Program-made: the position numbers and the translations under genes
The notes under the pieces: generated by a model
The model's database searches: none
The model's input: the letters and a program-made list of their open reading frames with translations, nothing else
What the model was told of the DNA's origin: nothing
Assembly (NCBI GenBank): GCA_958352815.1
Contig: CATWQA010000001.1
Location: 62,001 to 126,000 of the forward strand
Length of the DNA: 64,000 nucleotides
Source: an uncultured Eubacteriales bacterium
Lineage (GTDB): Bacteria > Bacillota > Clostridia > Monoglobales > Monoglobaceae
Reading direction: 5' to 3'
Shown here: positions 27,296 to 36,427 of the stretch, piece after piece
Layout: every line of letters begins with the position of its first letter
Numbering within the stretch: the stretch's first letter is position 1

Positions 27296-28081
27296 CTATT
27301 CCATACTGAGCTTGTTTAAAAACATCTTTGTACGCTGATTTTTAGGGTTGTCGATAACCTCCTCGGGAGTTCCCTGCTCCACAATAACCCCGTCCGCCAT
27401 AAACACAATCTTGTCCGCCACGTTTCTGGCAAACTCAATTTCATGGGTTACTATAACCATAGTCTTGTGCTCCGCAGCAAGACTCTTGATTATTTTCAAG
27501 ACCTCCCCCGTCAGCTCCGGGTCAAGGGCGGAGGTGGGCTCGTCAAAAAACAAAATCTTCGGGTCCTGCGCCAGCGCCCTTGCAATAGACACTCTTTGCT
27601 GCTGCCCGCCGGACAGCTCGCAGGGATAGTTGTTCATCTTATCCTTGAGCCCCACGTCCTCCAGCAGAGACATGGCGTTTTGCTCTATCTCCTTATATAT
27701 TGCCGCCTTGTTGGTCTTAAAGTCCTCCCGCTCCCTTGCCAGAAGCTTAGGGGCAAGAACAACGTTCTCCAGGGCGCTGTACTGGGGGAACAGGTTAAAG
27801 GACTGGAACACCAGCCCGAAATTCAGCTGCCGCTCCCTGATTTGGGCTCGGCTCGGCTTTTCCTGAGTCGAAGCGTCAAAAACGTTCTTTCCGTCTACGA
27901 AAATCGTGCCCTTGTCGGCAATTTCCAGAAAGTTGATGCAGCGCAGCAGGGTTGTCTTTCCGCTGCCCGAGGAGCCCAGAATGACCAGAATCTCACCCTG
28001 CTCCATTGTGAAATCAACGCCTTTTAAAACCCAGGTCTTGCCGAATTTTTTATGTATATTCTTTACCTCAAGTATTGACAT
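27296..28081 (-). CDS. Polar amino-acid ABC transporter ATP-binding protein
   Basis: 261 residues from the preferred ATG. Walker A 'GSSGSGKTTLLRCIN', signature 'LSGGQQQRVSIARAL', Walker B 'ILFFDEPTSALDPE' and the switch His in 'VTHE' are all intact. It belongs to the GlnQ/HisP family. It is the last gene of the binding-protein, permease, ATPase operon. A GTG nine bases upstream is an alternative start. Confidence 0.95.
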   Translation of the reverse strand: MSILEVKNIHKKFGKTWVLKGVDFTMEQGEILVILGSSGSGKTTLLRCINFLEIADKGTIFVDGKNVFDASTQEKPSRAQIRERQLNFGLVFQSFNLFPQYSALENVVLAPKLLAREREDFKTNKAAIYKEIEQNAMSLLEDVGLKDKMNNYPCELSGGQQQRVSIARALAQDPKILFFDEPTSALDPELTGEVLKIIKSLAAEHKTMVIVTHEIEFARNVADKIVFMADGVIVEQGTPEEVIDNPKNQRTKMFLNKLSME

Positions 28082-28091
28082 AGCAATCACC

Positions 28092-28739
28092 CTAACCCTT
28101 GTAGTAATCGAGCTTCCTTTCTATAAAGTTGAACAGGACGGTAAGGACACCGCAGAAAGCCAGGAAGAACAGACCCGTTGAGAACAGGGGCCATATAAGC
28201 CCCTGCTTGGTAAACCTCTCGGCGCACATGATTATTTCCGCAACGCCGATAATTCTCGCAAGGGATGTATCCTTAACCAGAGTGATTATCTCATTGCCCA
28301 TGGCGGGCACAATACGCTTAACCACCTGAAACAAAACCACCTTGAAAAACACCTGGGGCTTGGTCATGCCCAAAACCTGACCCGCCTCGTACTGCCCTTT
28401 GGGAATACTCTCTATGCCGCCTCTGTATATCTCCGAAAAATACGCGGCATAGTTAATCACAAAGGCGATGAGCACGGCGGTAATCCTGGACTTTATGGGA
28501 ATGCCAAACAGCAGCCCCGGCGCGTACAGCACAACGAACAGCTGCAGCATAAGGGGCGTGCCCCTGATTATCCAGACAAAGGTTTTGCTAAGCCACTTTA
28601 TGGGCTTAAACCCTGCCATGGAACCGAAGGTTATAACCAGCCCCAGCGGCACGGCAAGCAAAATCGTACATACAAAAATCAGACAGTTATACCCAAAGCC
28701 GCCCCATAGGGACGCAGCAACCTCAAAAAATTTCTCCAT
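28092..28739 (-). CDS. Polar amino-acid ABC transporter permease
   Basis: 215 residues with about five membrane segments and the HisM/GlnP-type EAA loop ('YRGGIESIPKGQYEAGQVLGMTKPQ', quoted in part: 'EAGQVLGMTKPQVF'). I start at ATG 28739, which has GAGGAG six bases upstream, not at the longer frame from 28802, which runs back into the intergenic hairpin. Confidence 0.93.
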   Translation of the reverse strand: MEKFFEVAASLWGGFGYNCLIFVCTILLAVPLGLVITFGSMAGFKPIKWLSKTFVWIIRGTPLMLQLFVVLYAPGLLFGIPIKSRITAVLIAFVINYAAYFSEIYRGGIESIPKGQYEAGQVLGMTKPQVFFKVVLFQVVKRIVPAMGNEIITLVKDTSLARIIGVAEIIMCAERFTKQGLIWPLFSTGLFFLAFCGVLTVLFNFIERKLDYYKG

Positions 28740-28777
28740 CTTTAACTCCTCATAAAATTTAAGCCTGCAAACGAATA

Positions 28778-28814
28778 GGCTAAACGCCGCACAATCAAGC
28801 ACCGGCGCTTAGCC
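28778..28814 (-). promoter_or_regulatory. Intercistronic hairpin between binding protein and permease genes
   Basis: GGCTAAACGCCG and CGGCGCTTAGCC form a stem without a U-run. Such hairpins commonly stabilise the upstream binding-protein mRNA so that it is made in excess over the membrane parts. Confidence 0.6.
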
Positions 28815-28833
28815 CAAAAAGACAATCAAAGAA

Positions 28834-29658
28834 TTACTTTAACAGAAGCAGCTCCTGCAAGCCGTACTTCTCGGCAATCTTCTCCAGTGTGCCGTCAGCG
28901 GCAACCTCCCGCATAGCCTCGTTTACCTTTTCCGTAACATCGCTGCCCTTTCTGAATGCAACGCCGTACAGGTCGCCGTCAAACTCCTTGTCAACTACAA
29001 CCAAATCCGCGTAGTCCGTACCCTCGCCGATTGAACCGATTGATGTAACATAGTCAACAATAGCGACGTCGGAAGTACCTGCGGCAACGTCCATAAGAGC
29101 CTTTGCCTGAGAGTCAACAGCGGTGCACTTTGCGTTTGCAAAGAAGTCATCCGATACGGCAAGCTCGTAGCCTGTAGAGTCGACCTCAGCGGCAACGTCT
29201 GCGCCGTCAACGCTTTCAGCGTACTGCTCTGCATTCTCAGCCTTTACAATCATAACCTGTCTGTTGTTCATGTACTCATCGGTAATTGACATGTTCTCTC
29301 TTCTCTCGTCGGTAATTGTCATACCGTTCCAGATACAGTCAATATTCTTTGAGTTAAGCTCGATCTCCTTTGAGCCCCAGTCGATTTCCTGGAACTTAGG
29401 ATTAACGCCCAGCTTCTCGCAAACAGCCGCTGCGAACTCTGTCTCAAAGCCTACCAGCCTATCGCCCTCTTTGTAGTTCATGGGCGCGAAAAGGGTAATA
29501 CCTATAATCATCTCGCCCTTATCCGAAATGTACTGCCAGTCAGACTCGGTCGCCGCTGTGTCTGCCGTGTCCGCAGTGTCGGTTGTTCCGCAAGCGGTCA
29601 GCATAGCCGCAGCCATAACAACAGCCAGCATCAAAGCTAAAAGTTTTTTCAGTTTCAT
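28834..29658 (-). CDS. Polar amino-acid ABC transporter substrate-binding lipoprotein
   Basis: 274 residues. A lipoprotein signal peptide ends in the lipobox 'LTAC' (Cys23), followed by a short Thr/Ala/Asp-rich linker. The type-2 periplasmic binding fold of family 3 is clear: 'MIIGITLFAPMNYKEGDRLVGF', 'IDCIWNGMTITDERRENMSI' (family signature) and 'GVAFRKGSDVTEKVNEAM'. It binds a polar amino acid; which one is not predictable. GGGAGG lies nine bases before the ATG. The first gene of the operon, behind a TTGACT-N17-TAATAT promoter. Confidence 0.94.
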   Translation of the reverse strand: MKLKKLLALMLAVVMAAAMLTACGTTDTADTADTAATESDWQYISDKGEMIIGITLFAPMNYKEGDRLVGFETEFAAAVCEKLGVNPKFQEIDWGSKEIELNSKNIDCIWNGMTITDERRENMSITDEYMNNRQVMIVKAENAEQYAESVDGADVAAEVDSTGYELAVSDDFFANAKCTAVDSQAKALMDVAAGTSDVAIVDYVTSIGSIGEGTDYADLVVVDKEFDGDLYGVAFRKGSDVTEKVNEAMREVAADGTLEKIAEKYGLQELLLLK

Positions 29659-29691
29659 GGTTTGCAACCTCCCAAAATAATTATATGTTAC

Positions 29692-29720
29692 ATATTAACA
29701 TAAACTTTACAAAAAGTCAA
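29692..29720 (-). promoter_or_regulatory. Sigma-A promoter of amino-acid ABC operon
   Basis: Minus strand TTGACT (29720-29715), 17 bases, TAATAT (29697-29692). Confidence 0.75.
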
Positions 29721-29766
29721 GAAAATATATTGCAATTTACAGAAACAGAAATTTCACAAAATGATA

Positions 29767-29795
29767 TTGCTTTTGTTCCAAGTTTAGAATATAAT
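29767..29795 (+). promoter_or_regulatory. Promoter of restriction-modification operon
   Basis: TTGCTT (29767-29772), 17 bases, TATAAT (29790-29795), 31 bases before the ATG. Confidence 0.6.
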
Positions 29796-29826
29796 ATTAC
29801 TTACAACAGACAAGGAGTATAAGTGT

Positions 29827-30897
29827 ATGGAATTTATATCTGCAAGAGAAGCTGCTGAAAAATGGGGAATTTCCCAACGTAGAGTTGCTGTGCTTTGTTC
29901 AGAGAACAGAATTGCGGATGCAGCTATGGTAGGAAATATGTGGATTATTCCCGCTAACGCCCAAAAGCCTGCCGATGCAAGAATTACAAGATATAACAAA
30001 AATGACAGAAAGACTGTGAAACCCTTTTTAAAATGGGCGGGAGGAAAAGGTCAGCTTTTAAATGAAATCGAGGAATACTACCCTTTTGATAATACGAAAA
30101 TTACAAAATATGCGGAACCCTTTGTAGGAGGCGGCGCAGTCTTATTTGATGTTTTGAGCAAATACGATTTAGATGAAGTCTATGTCAGCGATATAAACAG
30201 AGAGCTTATCAACGCATATCAAATTATTCGTGACGATATTAATGAACTCGTTGACATTCTTTCGGTCATGCAAGATGAATTTATCACTCTTGATACGGAT
30301 AACAGAAAAAAATATTATTTAACAAGAAGAGAACGCTTTAATTTTTTAAAAGTAAAAGACGAGGAGATAAAAAATATTGAAAAAGCAGCTCTTATGATCT
30401 TTTTGAATAAGACTTGTTTCAACGGATTATTTAGAGTGAATAAAAAGGGACTTTTCAATGTGCCAATGGGTGCATATAAAAATCCGCTTATTTGCGATGC
30501 GCAGAATTTAAGAGCTATATCCATGAAGCTGCAAAATGTAAAAATTGTTTGGGGTGATTACAAAAAGTCAGCGGAATTTATAGACGGAAATACTTTTGTA
30601 TATTTCGATCCTCCGTACAGACCGCTGACAGAAACTGCCGGCTTCACATCTTATACGGAAAGTCGGTTTTGTGATAACGAACAGATAGAGCTTGCAAAAT
30701 TTGTGGACAAGATGAACCGAAAAGGTGCAAAAATTGTTATTAGTAATTCCGATCCGAAAAATTCTGACGAAAGCGACGATTTTTTTGACAACATCTATTC
30801 TATGTACAAAATAAAACGAGTCAGAGCCTCTCGCATGATTAACTGCAACAGCGCAGCAAGAGGAAAAATTAACGAGCTTTTAATATCTAACTTTTAA
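29827..30897 (+). CDS. Dam/M.DpnII-type adenine methyltransferase with N-terminal HTH
   Basis: 356 residues. The methyltransferase part (about 64-356) has motif I 'FLKWAGGKGQLL' (68-), 'EPFVGGGAVLFD' and the catalytic 'DPPY' at 261-264, in the alpha order of GATC N6-adenine methylases. The first ~45 residues form a small helix-turn-helix ('FISAREAAEKWGISQRRVAV') of the excisionase/MerR-like sort, not part of the catalytic core, which may let the enzyme bind and control its own promoter. It is the first gene of an A+T-rich four-gene operon (gaps 7-13 bp), protecting GATC from the next gene's product. Confidence 0.93.
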   Translation: MEFISAREAAEKWGISQRRVAVLCSENRIADAAMVGNMWIIPANAQKPADARITRYNKNDRKTVKPFLKWAGGKGQLLNEIEEYYPFDNTKITKYAEPFVGGGAVLFDVLSKYDLDEVYVSDINRELINAYQIIRDDINELVDILSVMQDEFITLDTDNRKKYYLTRRERFNFLKVKDEEIKNIEKAALMIFLNKTCFNGLFRVNKKGLFNVPMGAYKNPLICDAQNLRAISMKLQNVKIVWGDYKKSAEFIDGNTFVYFDPPYRPLTETAGFTSYTESRFCDNEQIELAKFVDKMNRKGAKIVISNSDPKNSDESDDFFDNIYSMYKIKRVRASRMINCNSAARGKINELLISNF

Positions 30898-30910
30898 GGA
30901 GCTGAAAATA

Positions 30911-31774
30911 ATGATAAAAAGAGATTTTAACACATGGCTAGCAGGCTTTCGTGATAGTATATCAAATTATGAATATTATGTTGATTTTAACAAAGTTCAT
31001 AAAAATGTAGGTGGGATAAAAGTTGAATTGAATATTTTAAATTCGCTCATTGGTTCAAAAAATATTGAAACGGATTTCGATAACATAATTGGAAAATATC
31101 CGGAAGTATTAAAATGCATACCGATACTTTTAGCCGTTAGAGCAAACGAAATATATGCTATTGACAGCGACGGTGAGTTTACTTATGGATTTAAGAAACC
31201 AAATCTTTCTGTGGAACAATATAAAATATTTATGCGCAAAACCGGTTTGTTTGATTTAATATCTAATCACATAGTTAATAATCTTGTTGACTATGCAACG
31301 GGCGTTGAAACAGGTCTTGATTCAAACGGTCGCAAAAACAGAGGCGGACATCTTATGGAAGAGTTGGTTGAAAGTTATATTGTTAAAGCCGGATTCATTA
31401 AAGATATTACATATTTTAAAGAAATGTACATACATCAAATCACAGAAAAATGGGGTCTTGATCTGTCTGCTATATCCAATCAAGGAAAAACAGAAAAGCG
31501 TTTTGATTATGTTGTAAAAACCGACGCTCAATTATACGTGATTGAAACTAATTTTTACAGAAGCAGCGGCTCCAAATTAAACGAGACTGCGCGAAGTTAC
31601 AAGCAGATATCTCAAGAAGTGGATACTATAGACGGAGTTACATTTGTTTGGTTTACAGACGGTAGAGGTTGGATAAGTGCGAGAAATAATCTTGAGGAAA
31701 CATTTGATGTTATGGAACATATTTACTCAATTGATGATTTAGAGAATGGGATAATAAGTCAGATATTTAAGTAA
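30911..31774 (+). CDS. Type II restriction endonuclease, DpnII/MboI family (GATC)
   Basis: 287 residues along the whole DpnII/MboI family pattern: 'LAGFRDSISNYEYYVDFNKV' near the N-terminus, 'GLDSNGRKNRGGHLMEELVE' in the middle, and the catalytic-region pattern 'RFDYVVKTDAQLYVIETNFY' with 'SGSKLNETARSYKQI' after it. It should cleave unmethylated GATC. AAGGAG precedes the ATG. The paired Dam-type methylase lies immediately upstream. Confidence 0.92.
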   Translation: MIKRDFNTWLAGFRDSISNYEYYVDFNKVHKNVGGIKVELNILNSLIGSKNIETDFDNIIGKYPEVLKCIPILLAVRANEIYAIDSDGEFTYGFKKPNLSVEQYKIFMRKTGLFDLISNHIVNNLVDYATGVETGLDSNGRKNRGGHLMEELVESYIVKAGFIKDITYFKEMYIHQITEKWGLDLSAISNQGKTEKRFDYVVKTDAQLYVIETNFYRSSGSKLNETARSYKQISQEVDTIDGVTFVWFTDGRGWISARNNLEETFDVMEHIYSIDDLENGIISQIFK

Positions 31775-31786
31775 GGAGTAAAACTC

Positions 31787-32707
31787 ATGTTATTCAATAT
31801 TCACGAAAAAACTGTTGATGAAGTAAAAGAAATGCCGTTTCAATCGGAAAAGGAGTTACAAACTCTTTGTGAAAACAATTTAAAAAATTTGATAAACTTA
31901 GATTTTGTGGATACGGAATTTTCCGTAGCAGACTTTAGATTAGATACAATTGCCTATGATAAAGAAGTAAACGCATTTGCTATTATAGAATATAAAAATC
32001 AAAGAAACGTAAGTGTTATAGACCAAGGATACACATACTTGTCAACCATGTTTAATCATAAGGCTGATTTTGTTTTGAGATATAACATAAAATTTCAAGA
32101 TAAAAAGGATTTAAATGACTTTGATTGGTCGCAGTCAAGAGTTATTTTCATAAGTCCTAATTTCACTAAATATCAGATTAATTCCATTAATTTTAAAGAT
32201 CTGCCTATAGAATTGTGGAAAATTAAACGTTACCGGAACAACACCCTGTCTTTTGAACAAATAGTTTCAGGAAGCTCAGATGAAAGTATAAAATCAATTG
32301 CTCCGGTATTAGATTCTGACACCAATAAGGAAGTTTCAAAAGAGACAAAGACATATACCGAAAAAGATTTGGTCGCTGTCGCAAGCGATAATATAGTTGA
32401 CATATACTATGAGCTAAAAGATTATATCTTGGGATTAGATGACAATATTTCAATTAAGCCTACCAAATTGTATGTTGGCTTTAACCGCGGAAGAAAAAGT
32501 ATAGTGTCTATAAAACTTCAAAAGAAATCCTTGATTATGTGGATAAATGCCGATCCAAAAACGTTTAATGATTCTAAAAACATCATTAAAGATGTTACCA
32601 ATATCGGACATCACGGGAATGGCAATTCACAGATTAATATATCAAACAGTAATGATATTGGTTACATAGAGGACTTGTTAAAAAGTTTTATATCAAACAT
32701 AATATGA
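31787..32707 (+). CDS. DUF5655-type protein with PD-(D/E)XK-like N-terminus, inside R-M operon
   Basis: 306 residues. The N-terminal half shows a possible nuclease core with Asp in 'FRLDTIAYD' and 'AFAIIEYKNQ' (D..ExK). The C-terminal third ('GRKSIVSIKLQKKSLIMWIN', 'IGHHGNGNSQINI') matches the DUF5655 pattern. No transmembrane or signal segments. It lies 12 bases after the restriction gene and 7 before the second methylase, so it belongs to the R-M transcription unit. Function is not known; DNA binding or cleavage is plausible. Confidence 0.75.
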   Translation: MLFNIHEKTVDEVKEMPFQSEKELQTLCENNLKNLINLDFVDTEFSVADFRLDTIAYDKEVNAFAIIEYKNQRNVSVIDQGYTYLSTMFNHKADFVLRYNIKFQDKKDLNDFDWSQSRVIFISPNFTKYQINSINFKDLPIELWKIKRYRNNTLSFEQIVSGSSDESIKSIAPVLDSDTNKEVSKETKTYTEKDLVAVASDNIVDIYYELKDYILGLDDNISIKPTKLYVGFNRGRKSIVSIKLQKKSLIMWINADPKTFNDSKNIIKDVTNIGHHGNGNSQINISNSNDIGYIEDLLKSFISNII

Positions 32708-32714
32708 GGTAGAA

Positions 32715-33464
32715 ATGGCAAATAAAAAGATTAAAAAATGGGAACCCGATAATTTTGAACTCGAAATGACTACACACTGGTCTTTCCCCAAACGTGGGGA
32801 CTGGGCGACACATGATGCAAAATGGCGCGGAAATTGGTCACCGTATATTCCAAGAAATATAATACTTCGCTATTCCCAAGAAGGAGATCTTATTCTCGAT
32901 CAGTTTGCAGGAGGCGGCACAACCCTTGTTGAAGCAAAGCTGTTAAATCGTGATATTATAGGTGTTGATGTGAACGATATTGCTCTCGAACGTTGTAGAG
33001 AAAAAACGGATTTTGATTATGAACCGGCAAAGGGAAAAGTTTATATAAAAAAAGGGGACGCAAGAAATCTTGATTTTGTTCGCGATGAGGGTATAGACTT
33101 GATTTGCACTCATCCACCTTATGCTAATATTATTAAATACAGTGAGGATTTAGAAAATGACTTATCTCAGCTTAAAATTAATGATTTTCTTGAAGAAATG
33201 AAAAAGGTTGCTGCCGAAAGCTATCGCGTCTTAAAAAAGGACAAGTTTTGCGCCGTTCTTATGGGTGACACACGGCAAAAGGGACACATGATACCTATGT
33301 CATTTAATGTTATGAAAATCTTTCAAGACGCCGGGTTTAAGCTGAAGGAATTGATTATAAAAGAGCAGCATAATTGCAGGGCAACAGGATATTGGAAAAC
33401 AAATAGTGTGAAATATAATTTTTTATTAATTGCACATGAGTATTTGTTTGTATTTAAAAAATAA
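32715..33464 (+). CDS. N4/N6-type DNA methyltransferase (HPPY motif)
   Basis: 249 residues. Motif I 'DQFAGGGTTLVEAKLLNRDI' (62-81) precedes the catalytic 'HPPY' (133-136), with 'GVDVNDIALERC' as the acidic loop. Order I then IV differs from DpnA of classical DpnII systems, where the catalytic motif comes first, so this is probably not its ortholog. It could be a second GATC methylase, a single-strand methylase, or one with a different target. GAGGTAGAA precedes the ATG. Last gene of the operon. Confidence 0.85.
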   Translation: MANKKIKKWEPDNFELEMTTHWSFPKRGDWATHDAKWRGNWSPYIPRNIILRYSQEGDLILDQFAGGGTTLVEAKLLNRDIIGVDVNDIALERCREKTDFDYEPAKGKVYIKKGDARNLDFVRDEGIDLICTHPPYANIIKYSEDLENDLSQLKINDFLEEMKKVAAESYRVLKKDKFCAVLMGDTRQKGHMIPMSFNVMKIFQDAGFKLKELIIKEQHNCRATGYWKTNSVKYNFLLIAHEYLFVFKK

Positions 33465-33531
33465 GGAACAACAATTTATTAAATTAACTAAAGACGAAGT
33501 CTTTATCAGAAATAATTCAGGAGGAACCAAT

Positions 33532-34125
33532 ATGATGACAGAAAAGGAAAAGGCGGCGGCAGGATATTTATACAACGCCAACTATGACAGCGAAATACTT
33601 GAAGATATAAGCAGGTGCAACGACCTGTGCCATGAGTTTAACCAAATCAAGCCCTCGGACAGGGCTGCCCAGAGCCGTATTCTCGAAAAAATCTTCGCCA
33701 AAATGGGCAAAAACCCTATTCTCAACATTCCATTCTGGTGCGACTACGGATACAACACCACCATCGGGGACTACTTTTACGCAAACCACAACTTCTATAT
33801 TCTGGACGGGGGCAAGGTCACCTTTGGAGATTATGTGTTCATAGGACCCAACTGCTGCTTCACAACGGCGGAGCACGCAATCGACCCGGAGCAGCGAAAG
33901 GAGGGCTTGGAGGTTGCCCGCCCCATTACGGTTGGCAACAATGTTTGGTTCGGAGCAGGCGTAACCGTTCTGGGCGGAGTTACAATCGGGGACAACTCAA
34001 TTATAGGCGCAGGCAGCCTTGTGACCCGAGACATTCCCTCGGGCGTAATAGCCGTTGGCAACCCCTGCCGTGTCCTGAGAGAGATAACCGAAGCGGACAA
34101 AGACAGATACCCTCGATTTGAGTAA
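33532..34125 (+). CDS. Sugar O-acetyltransferase (maltose/galactoside type)
   Basis: 197 residues. An N-terminal helical 'Mac' domain (about 1-60, 'EKEKAAAGYLYNANYDSEI') is followed by a left-handed parallel beta-helix of hexapeptide repeats (about 75-185), with the catalytic His in 'TTAEHAIDPEQR' and 'GNNVWFGAGVTVLGGVTIGD'. It acetylates hydroxyls of sugars with acetyl-CoA. GGAGG precedes the ATG; the frame extends upstream into the methylase gene but without a ribosome site. Base composition returns to the G+C-richer genome average here. Confidence 0.93.
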   Translation: MMTEKEKAAAGYLYNANYDSEILEDISRCNDLCHEFNQIKPSDRAAQSRILEKIFAKMGKNPILNIPFWCDYGYNTTIGDYFYANHNFYILDGGKVTFGDYVFIGPNCCFTTAEHAIDPEQRKEGLEVARPITVGNNVWFGAGVTVLGGVTIGDNSIIGAGSLVTRDIPSGVIAVGNPCRVLREITEADKDRYPRFE

Positions 34126-34179
34126 AACTTAGGGGAAATATATACAAAAATATGCACCAAAATTTTACAATAAAAGCAG

Positions 34180-34208
34180 TTGAATTTTATACAAATCAGT
34201 AGTATAAT
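34180..34208 (+). promoter_or_regulatory. Sigma-A promoter of phosphoglucomutase gene
   Basis: TTGAAT (34180-34185), 17 bases, TATAAT (34203-34208). Confidence 0.75.
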
Positions 34209-34247
34209 GGTCACATGGCAAAATAATTAATACGGAGGTTTCATAAA

Positions 34248-35969
34248 ATGGAATATTTGGCAGAATATGAAAGATGGTTAAAGGATGCTGACCCCGAAAC
34301 CGTCAAGGAGCTTGAAGGCATTAAGGGCGACGACGCTGAAATTAAAGACCGCTTCTACAAGGCTTTGGAGTTTGGTACCGCAGGTCTGAGAGGCGTTCTG
34401 GGCGCAGGCACCAACCGTATGAACGAGTACGTTGTAGGTCAGGCAACCCAGGGTCTTGCCAACCAGCTTATCAAGACAAACGGCGCAGACGCTGATTTAA
34501 GCGTTGTTATAGCTTACGACAGCCGTCATAAGTCCGATGTTTTCTCTCAGCTGGCGGCTCAGATTTTGGCGGCAAACGGAATTAAGACCTACCTGTTCGA
34601 GGAGCTCAAGCCCGTTCCCGAGCTGTCTTTCTCGGTTGGTTACTTAAAGACCACCGCCGGCATTGCCGTTACCGCAAGCCACAACCCGGCAAAGTATAAC
34701 GGCTACAAGGTTTACGGCGCAGACGGCGCACAGCTCAATCCGGAGCTTGCGGCAATCGTTCTTGAAGAGATTGACAAGACCGATATGTTTACCGATGTTA
34801 AGAAGATGGACTTTGAAGAGGCAAAAGCAAAGGGTCTTATCGTTATGATCGGCGACGAGGTTGAGGACGCATATCTTGACTGCGTTCAGGAGCAGAGCGT
34901 AAATCCCGAGCTGGCAAAGGAAAAGGGCAACACCCTTAAGTTTGTTTACACCCCCTTCCACGGCGCAGGCAACAAGCCTGTCAGAAAGATTTTGAAGCGC
35001 ATGGGCTTTGACAATGTTGTTGTTGTTAAGGAGCAGGAGCTCCCCGACGGCGACTTCCCCACAGTTGCTTCCCCCAATCCTGAGAACAAGGAAGGCTTTG
35101 AGCTTGCTATCGGTTACGCTAAGGAATGCGGCGCAGACCTTATTGTGGGAACCGACCCGGACAGCGACCGTGTCGGCATTCTGGTTAAGAACGACAAGGG
35201 CGAGTATGTTACATTTACAGGCAACCAGGTAGGCGCATTGCTGTCTGAGTACATTCTGTCGGCTCTGGCTGAAAAGAACGCTGTTCCCAAGGACGGCTAC
35301 ATCGTTAAGACAATCGTTACCACCAACATAGTAAAGGCAATTTGCGATGCTTACGGTATCGGCATGAAAGAGGTTCTGACAGGCTTTAAGTTTATCGGCG
35401 AGAAGATTAAGGAGTCCGAAGAAACAGGGGTTGGTACATACCTGTTCGGCTTTGAGGAGAGCTACGGTTACTTAAAGGGCACCTATGCCCGCGATAAGGA
35501 CGCCGTTGTGGCAACAATGCTTATTGCCGAAATGGCTCTTTACTATCAAGAGAACGGAACCTCAATCTTTGAGCAGATGGATAATATATACAAGAAGTAC
35601 GGCTACTATAAAGAGCAGGTTGTTTCGGTTACTCTGGAGGGTATTGAAGGACTGGCAAAAATCAAGTCCACCATGGATAAGCTCAGAGCAAATCCCCCCG
35701 CTGAGGTTGCGGGCAAAAAGGTTATCGCAATCAGGGACTACCAGACAAGCGAGAGAGTTGACCTTAAGACAGGCGAGAAGTCAGAAATTCTCCTGCCCAA
35801 GTCAAACGTTATTTACCTTGAGCTTGAGGATGATAATAACTTTATTATCAGACCTTCCGGCACAGAGCCCAAGATTAAGCTGTACTGCCTGATGAAGGGC
35901 AATACCGAAGCGGAATCAGATGAGCTTTTGGAAAAGGTAAAGACAGATATTGATAATATTATAGCGTAG
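34248..35969 (+). CDS. pgcA: Phosphoglucomutase/phosphomannomutase (alpha-D-phosphohexomutase)
   Basis: 573 residues, the usual length for Firmicutes PgcA. The phosphoserine loop is 'TASHNPAKYNGYKVYG', the metal-binding loop 'GTDPDSDRVGI', the sugar-specificity loop 'GFEESYGYLKG' and the phosphate-binding loop 'RPSGTEPKIKLY'. It interconverts glucose-1-P and glucose-6-P, linking sugar catabolism to cell-wall glycan precursors. CGGAGG precedes the ATG. Single gene with its own promoter and terminator. Confidence 0.96.
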   Translation: MEYLAEYERWLKDADPETVKELEGIKGDDAEIKDRFYKALEFGTAGLRGVLGAGTNRMNEYVVGQATQGLANQLIKTNGADADLSVVIAYDSRHKSDVFSQLAAQILAANGIKTYLFEELKPVPELSFSVGYLKTTAGIAVTASHNPAKYNGYKVYGADGAQLNPELAAIVLEEIDKTDMFTDVKKMDFEEAKAKGLIVMIGDEVEDAYLDCVQEQSVNPELAKEKGNTLKFVYTPFHGAGNKPVRKILKRMGFDNVVVVKEQELPDGDFPTVASPNPENKEGFELAIGYAKECGADLIVGTDPDSDRVGILVKNDKGEYVTFTGNQVGALLSEYILSALAEKNAVPKDGYIVKTIVTTNIVKAICDAYGIGMKEVLTGFKFIGEKIKESEETGVGTYLFGFEESYGYLKGTYARDKDAVVATMLIAEMALYYQENGTSIFEQMDNIYKKYGYYKEQVVSVTLEGIEGLAKIKSTMDKLRANPPAEVAGKKVIAIRDYQTSERVDLKTGEKSEILLPKSNVIYLELEDDNNFIIRPSGTEPKIKLYCLMKGNTEAESDELLEKVKTDIDNIIA

Positions 35970-35973
35970 CTAT

Positions 35974-36008
35974 AAAACAAGGGCTGTCGGGATAGACAGC
36001 CCTTGTTT
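35974..36008 (+). terminator. Terminator of phosphoglucomutase gene
   Basis: AAAACAAGGGCTGTC and GACAGCCCTTGTTT form a 13-14-bp stem. Confidence 0.9.
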
Positions 36009-36042
36009 AGTGTAGAATGTAGAGTGTAAAAATGCGCCGCAA

Positions 36043-36260
36043 CCGAAGCTTTTGATAAAGGCTTTGACGACATTGCCGCCGCGGCTTGGCATGGCGGAAT
36101 ATGGGCTCGGCAATGGTTTCAAAGGCAAAGCCTTTATCAAAAAATAAGATTTAAAACAACGTTGGTTTTAATTTGCCGCTAAAGCGGCGGGAACTGCGCG
36201 CCTCACGTGCGGTCTTGCGACCGCCTACCGTGCTTGCTATCCGCCTTTTTCAAAATGCGG
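36043..36260. repeat. Mosaic intergenic repeats with unoccupied family C sites
   Basis: 36043-36145 is a family B block containing GCCGCGGCTTGGCATGGCGG, the uninterrupted form of the site filled at 286-379. 36190-36260 has GCGCGCCTCACGTGCGGTCT, a small CGGTC-TTG-CGACCG hairpin and CTACCGTGCTTGCTATCC, the unoccupied counterpart of 41430-41590 and 60065-60215. No gene in 36010-36427. Further hairpins (TTTTTCTTGAAAAAGAAAAA) follow to about 36390. Confidence 0.65.
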
Positions 36261-36427
36261 TAAAATGCCTGGTAGCAGGCATAGACTCTCGATAAATCTC
36301 CGATTTTTCGGGAAGAGGAGGAGCAAGGCAGCGAGCGAATGTTTTTCTTGAAAAAGAAAAACGGAGCTTAGCGAACTTTGCTCCGACGAGGGTGGGCGAA
36401 ATCAATCACTTACAGAAAGGATTACAT

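Noticed and set aside
32715..33464. Calling the second methylase DpnA
   Set aside because: Motif order (I before HPPY) differs from DpnA, where the catalytic motif precedes motif I.
33430..33531. Longer N-terminus of the acetyltransferase
   Set aside because: The extension overlaps the methylase gene and lacks a ribosome site, while GGAGG lies seven bases before the ATG at 33532.
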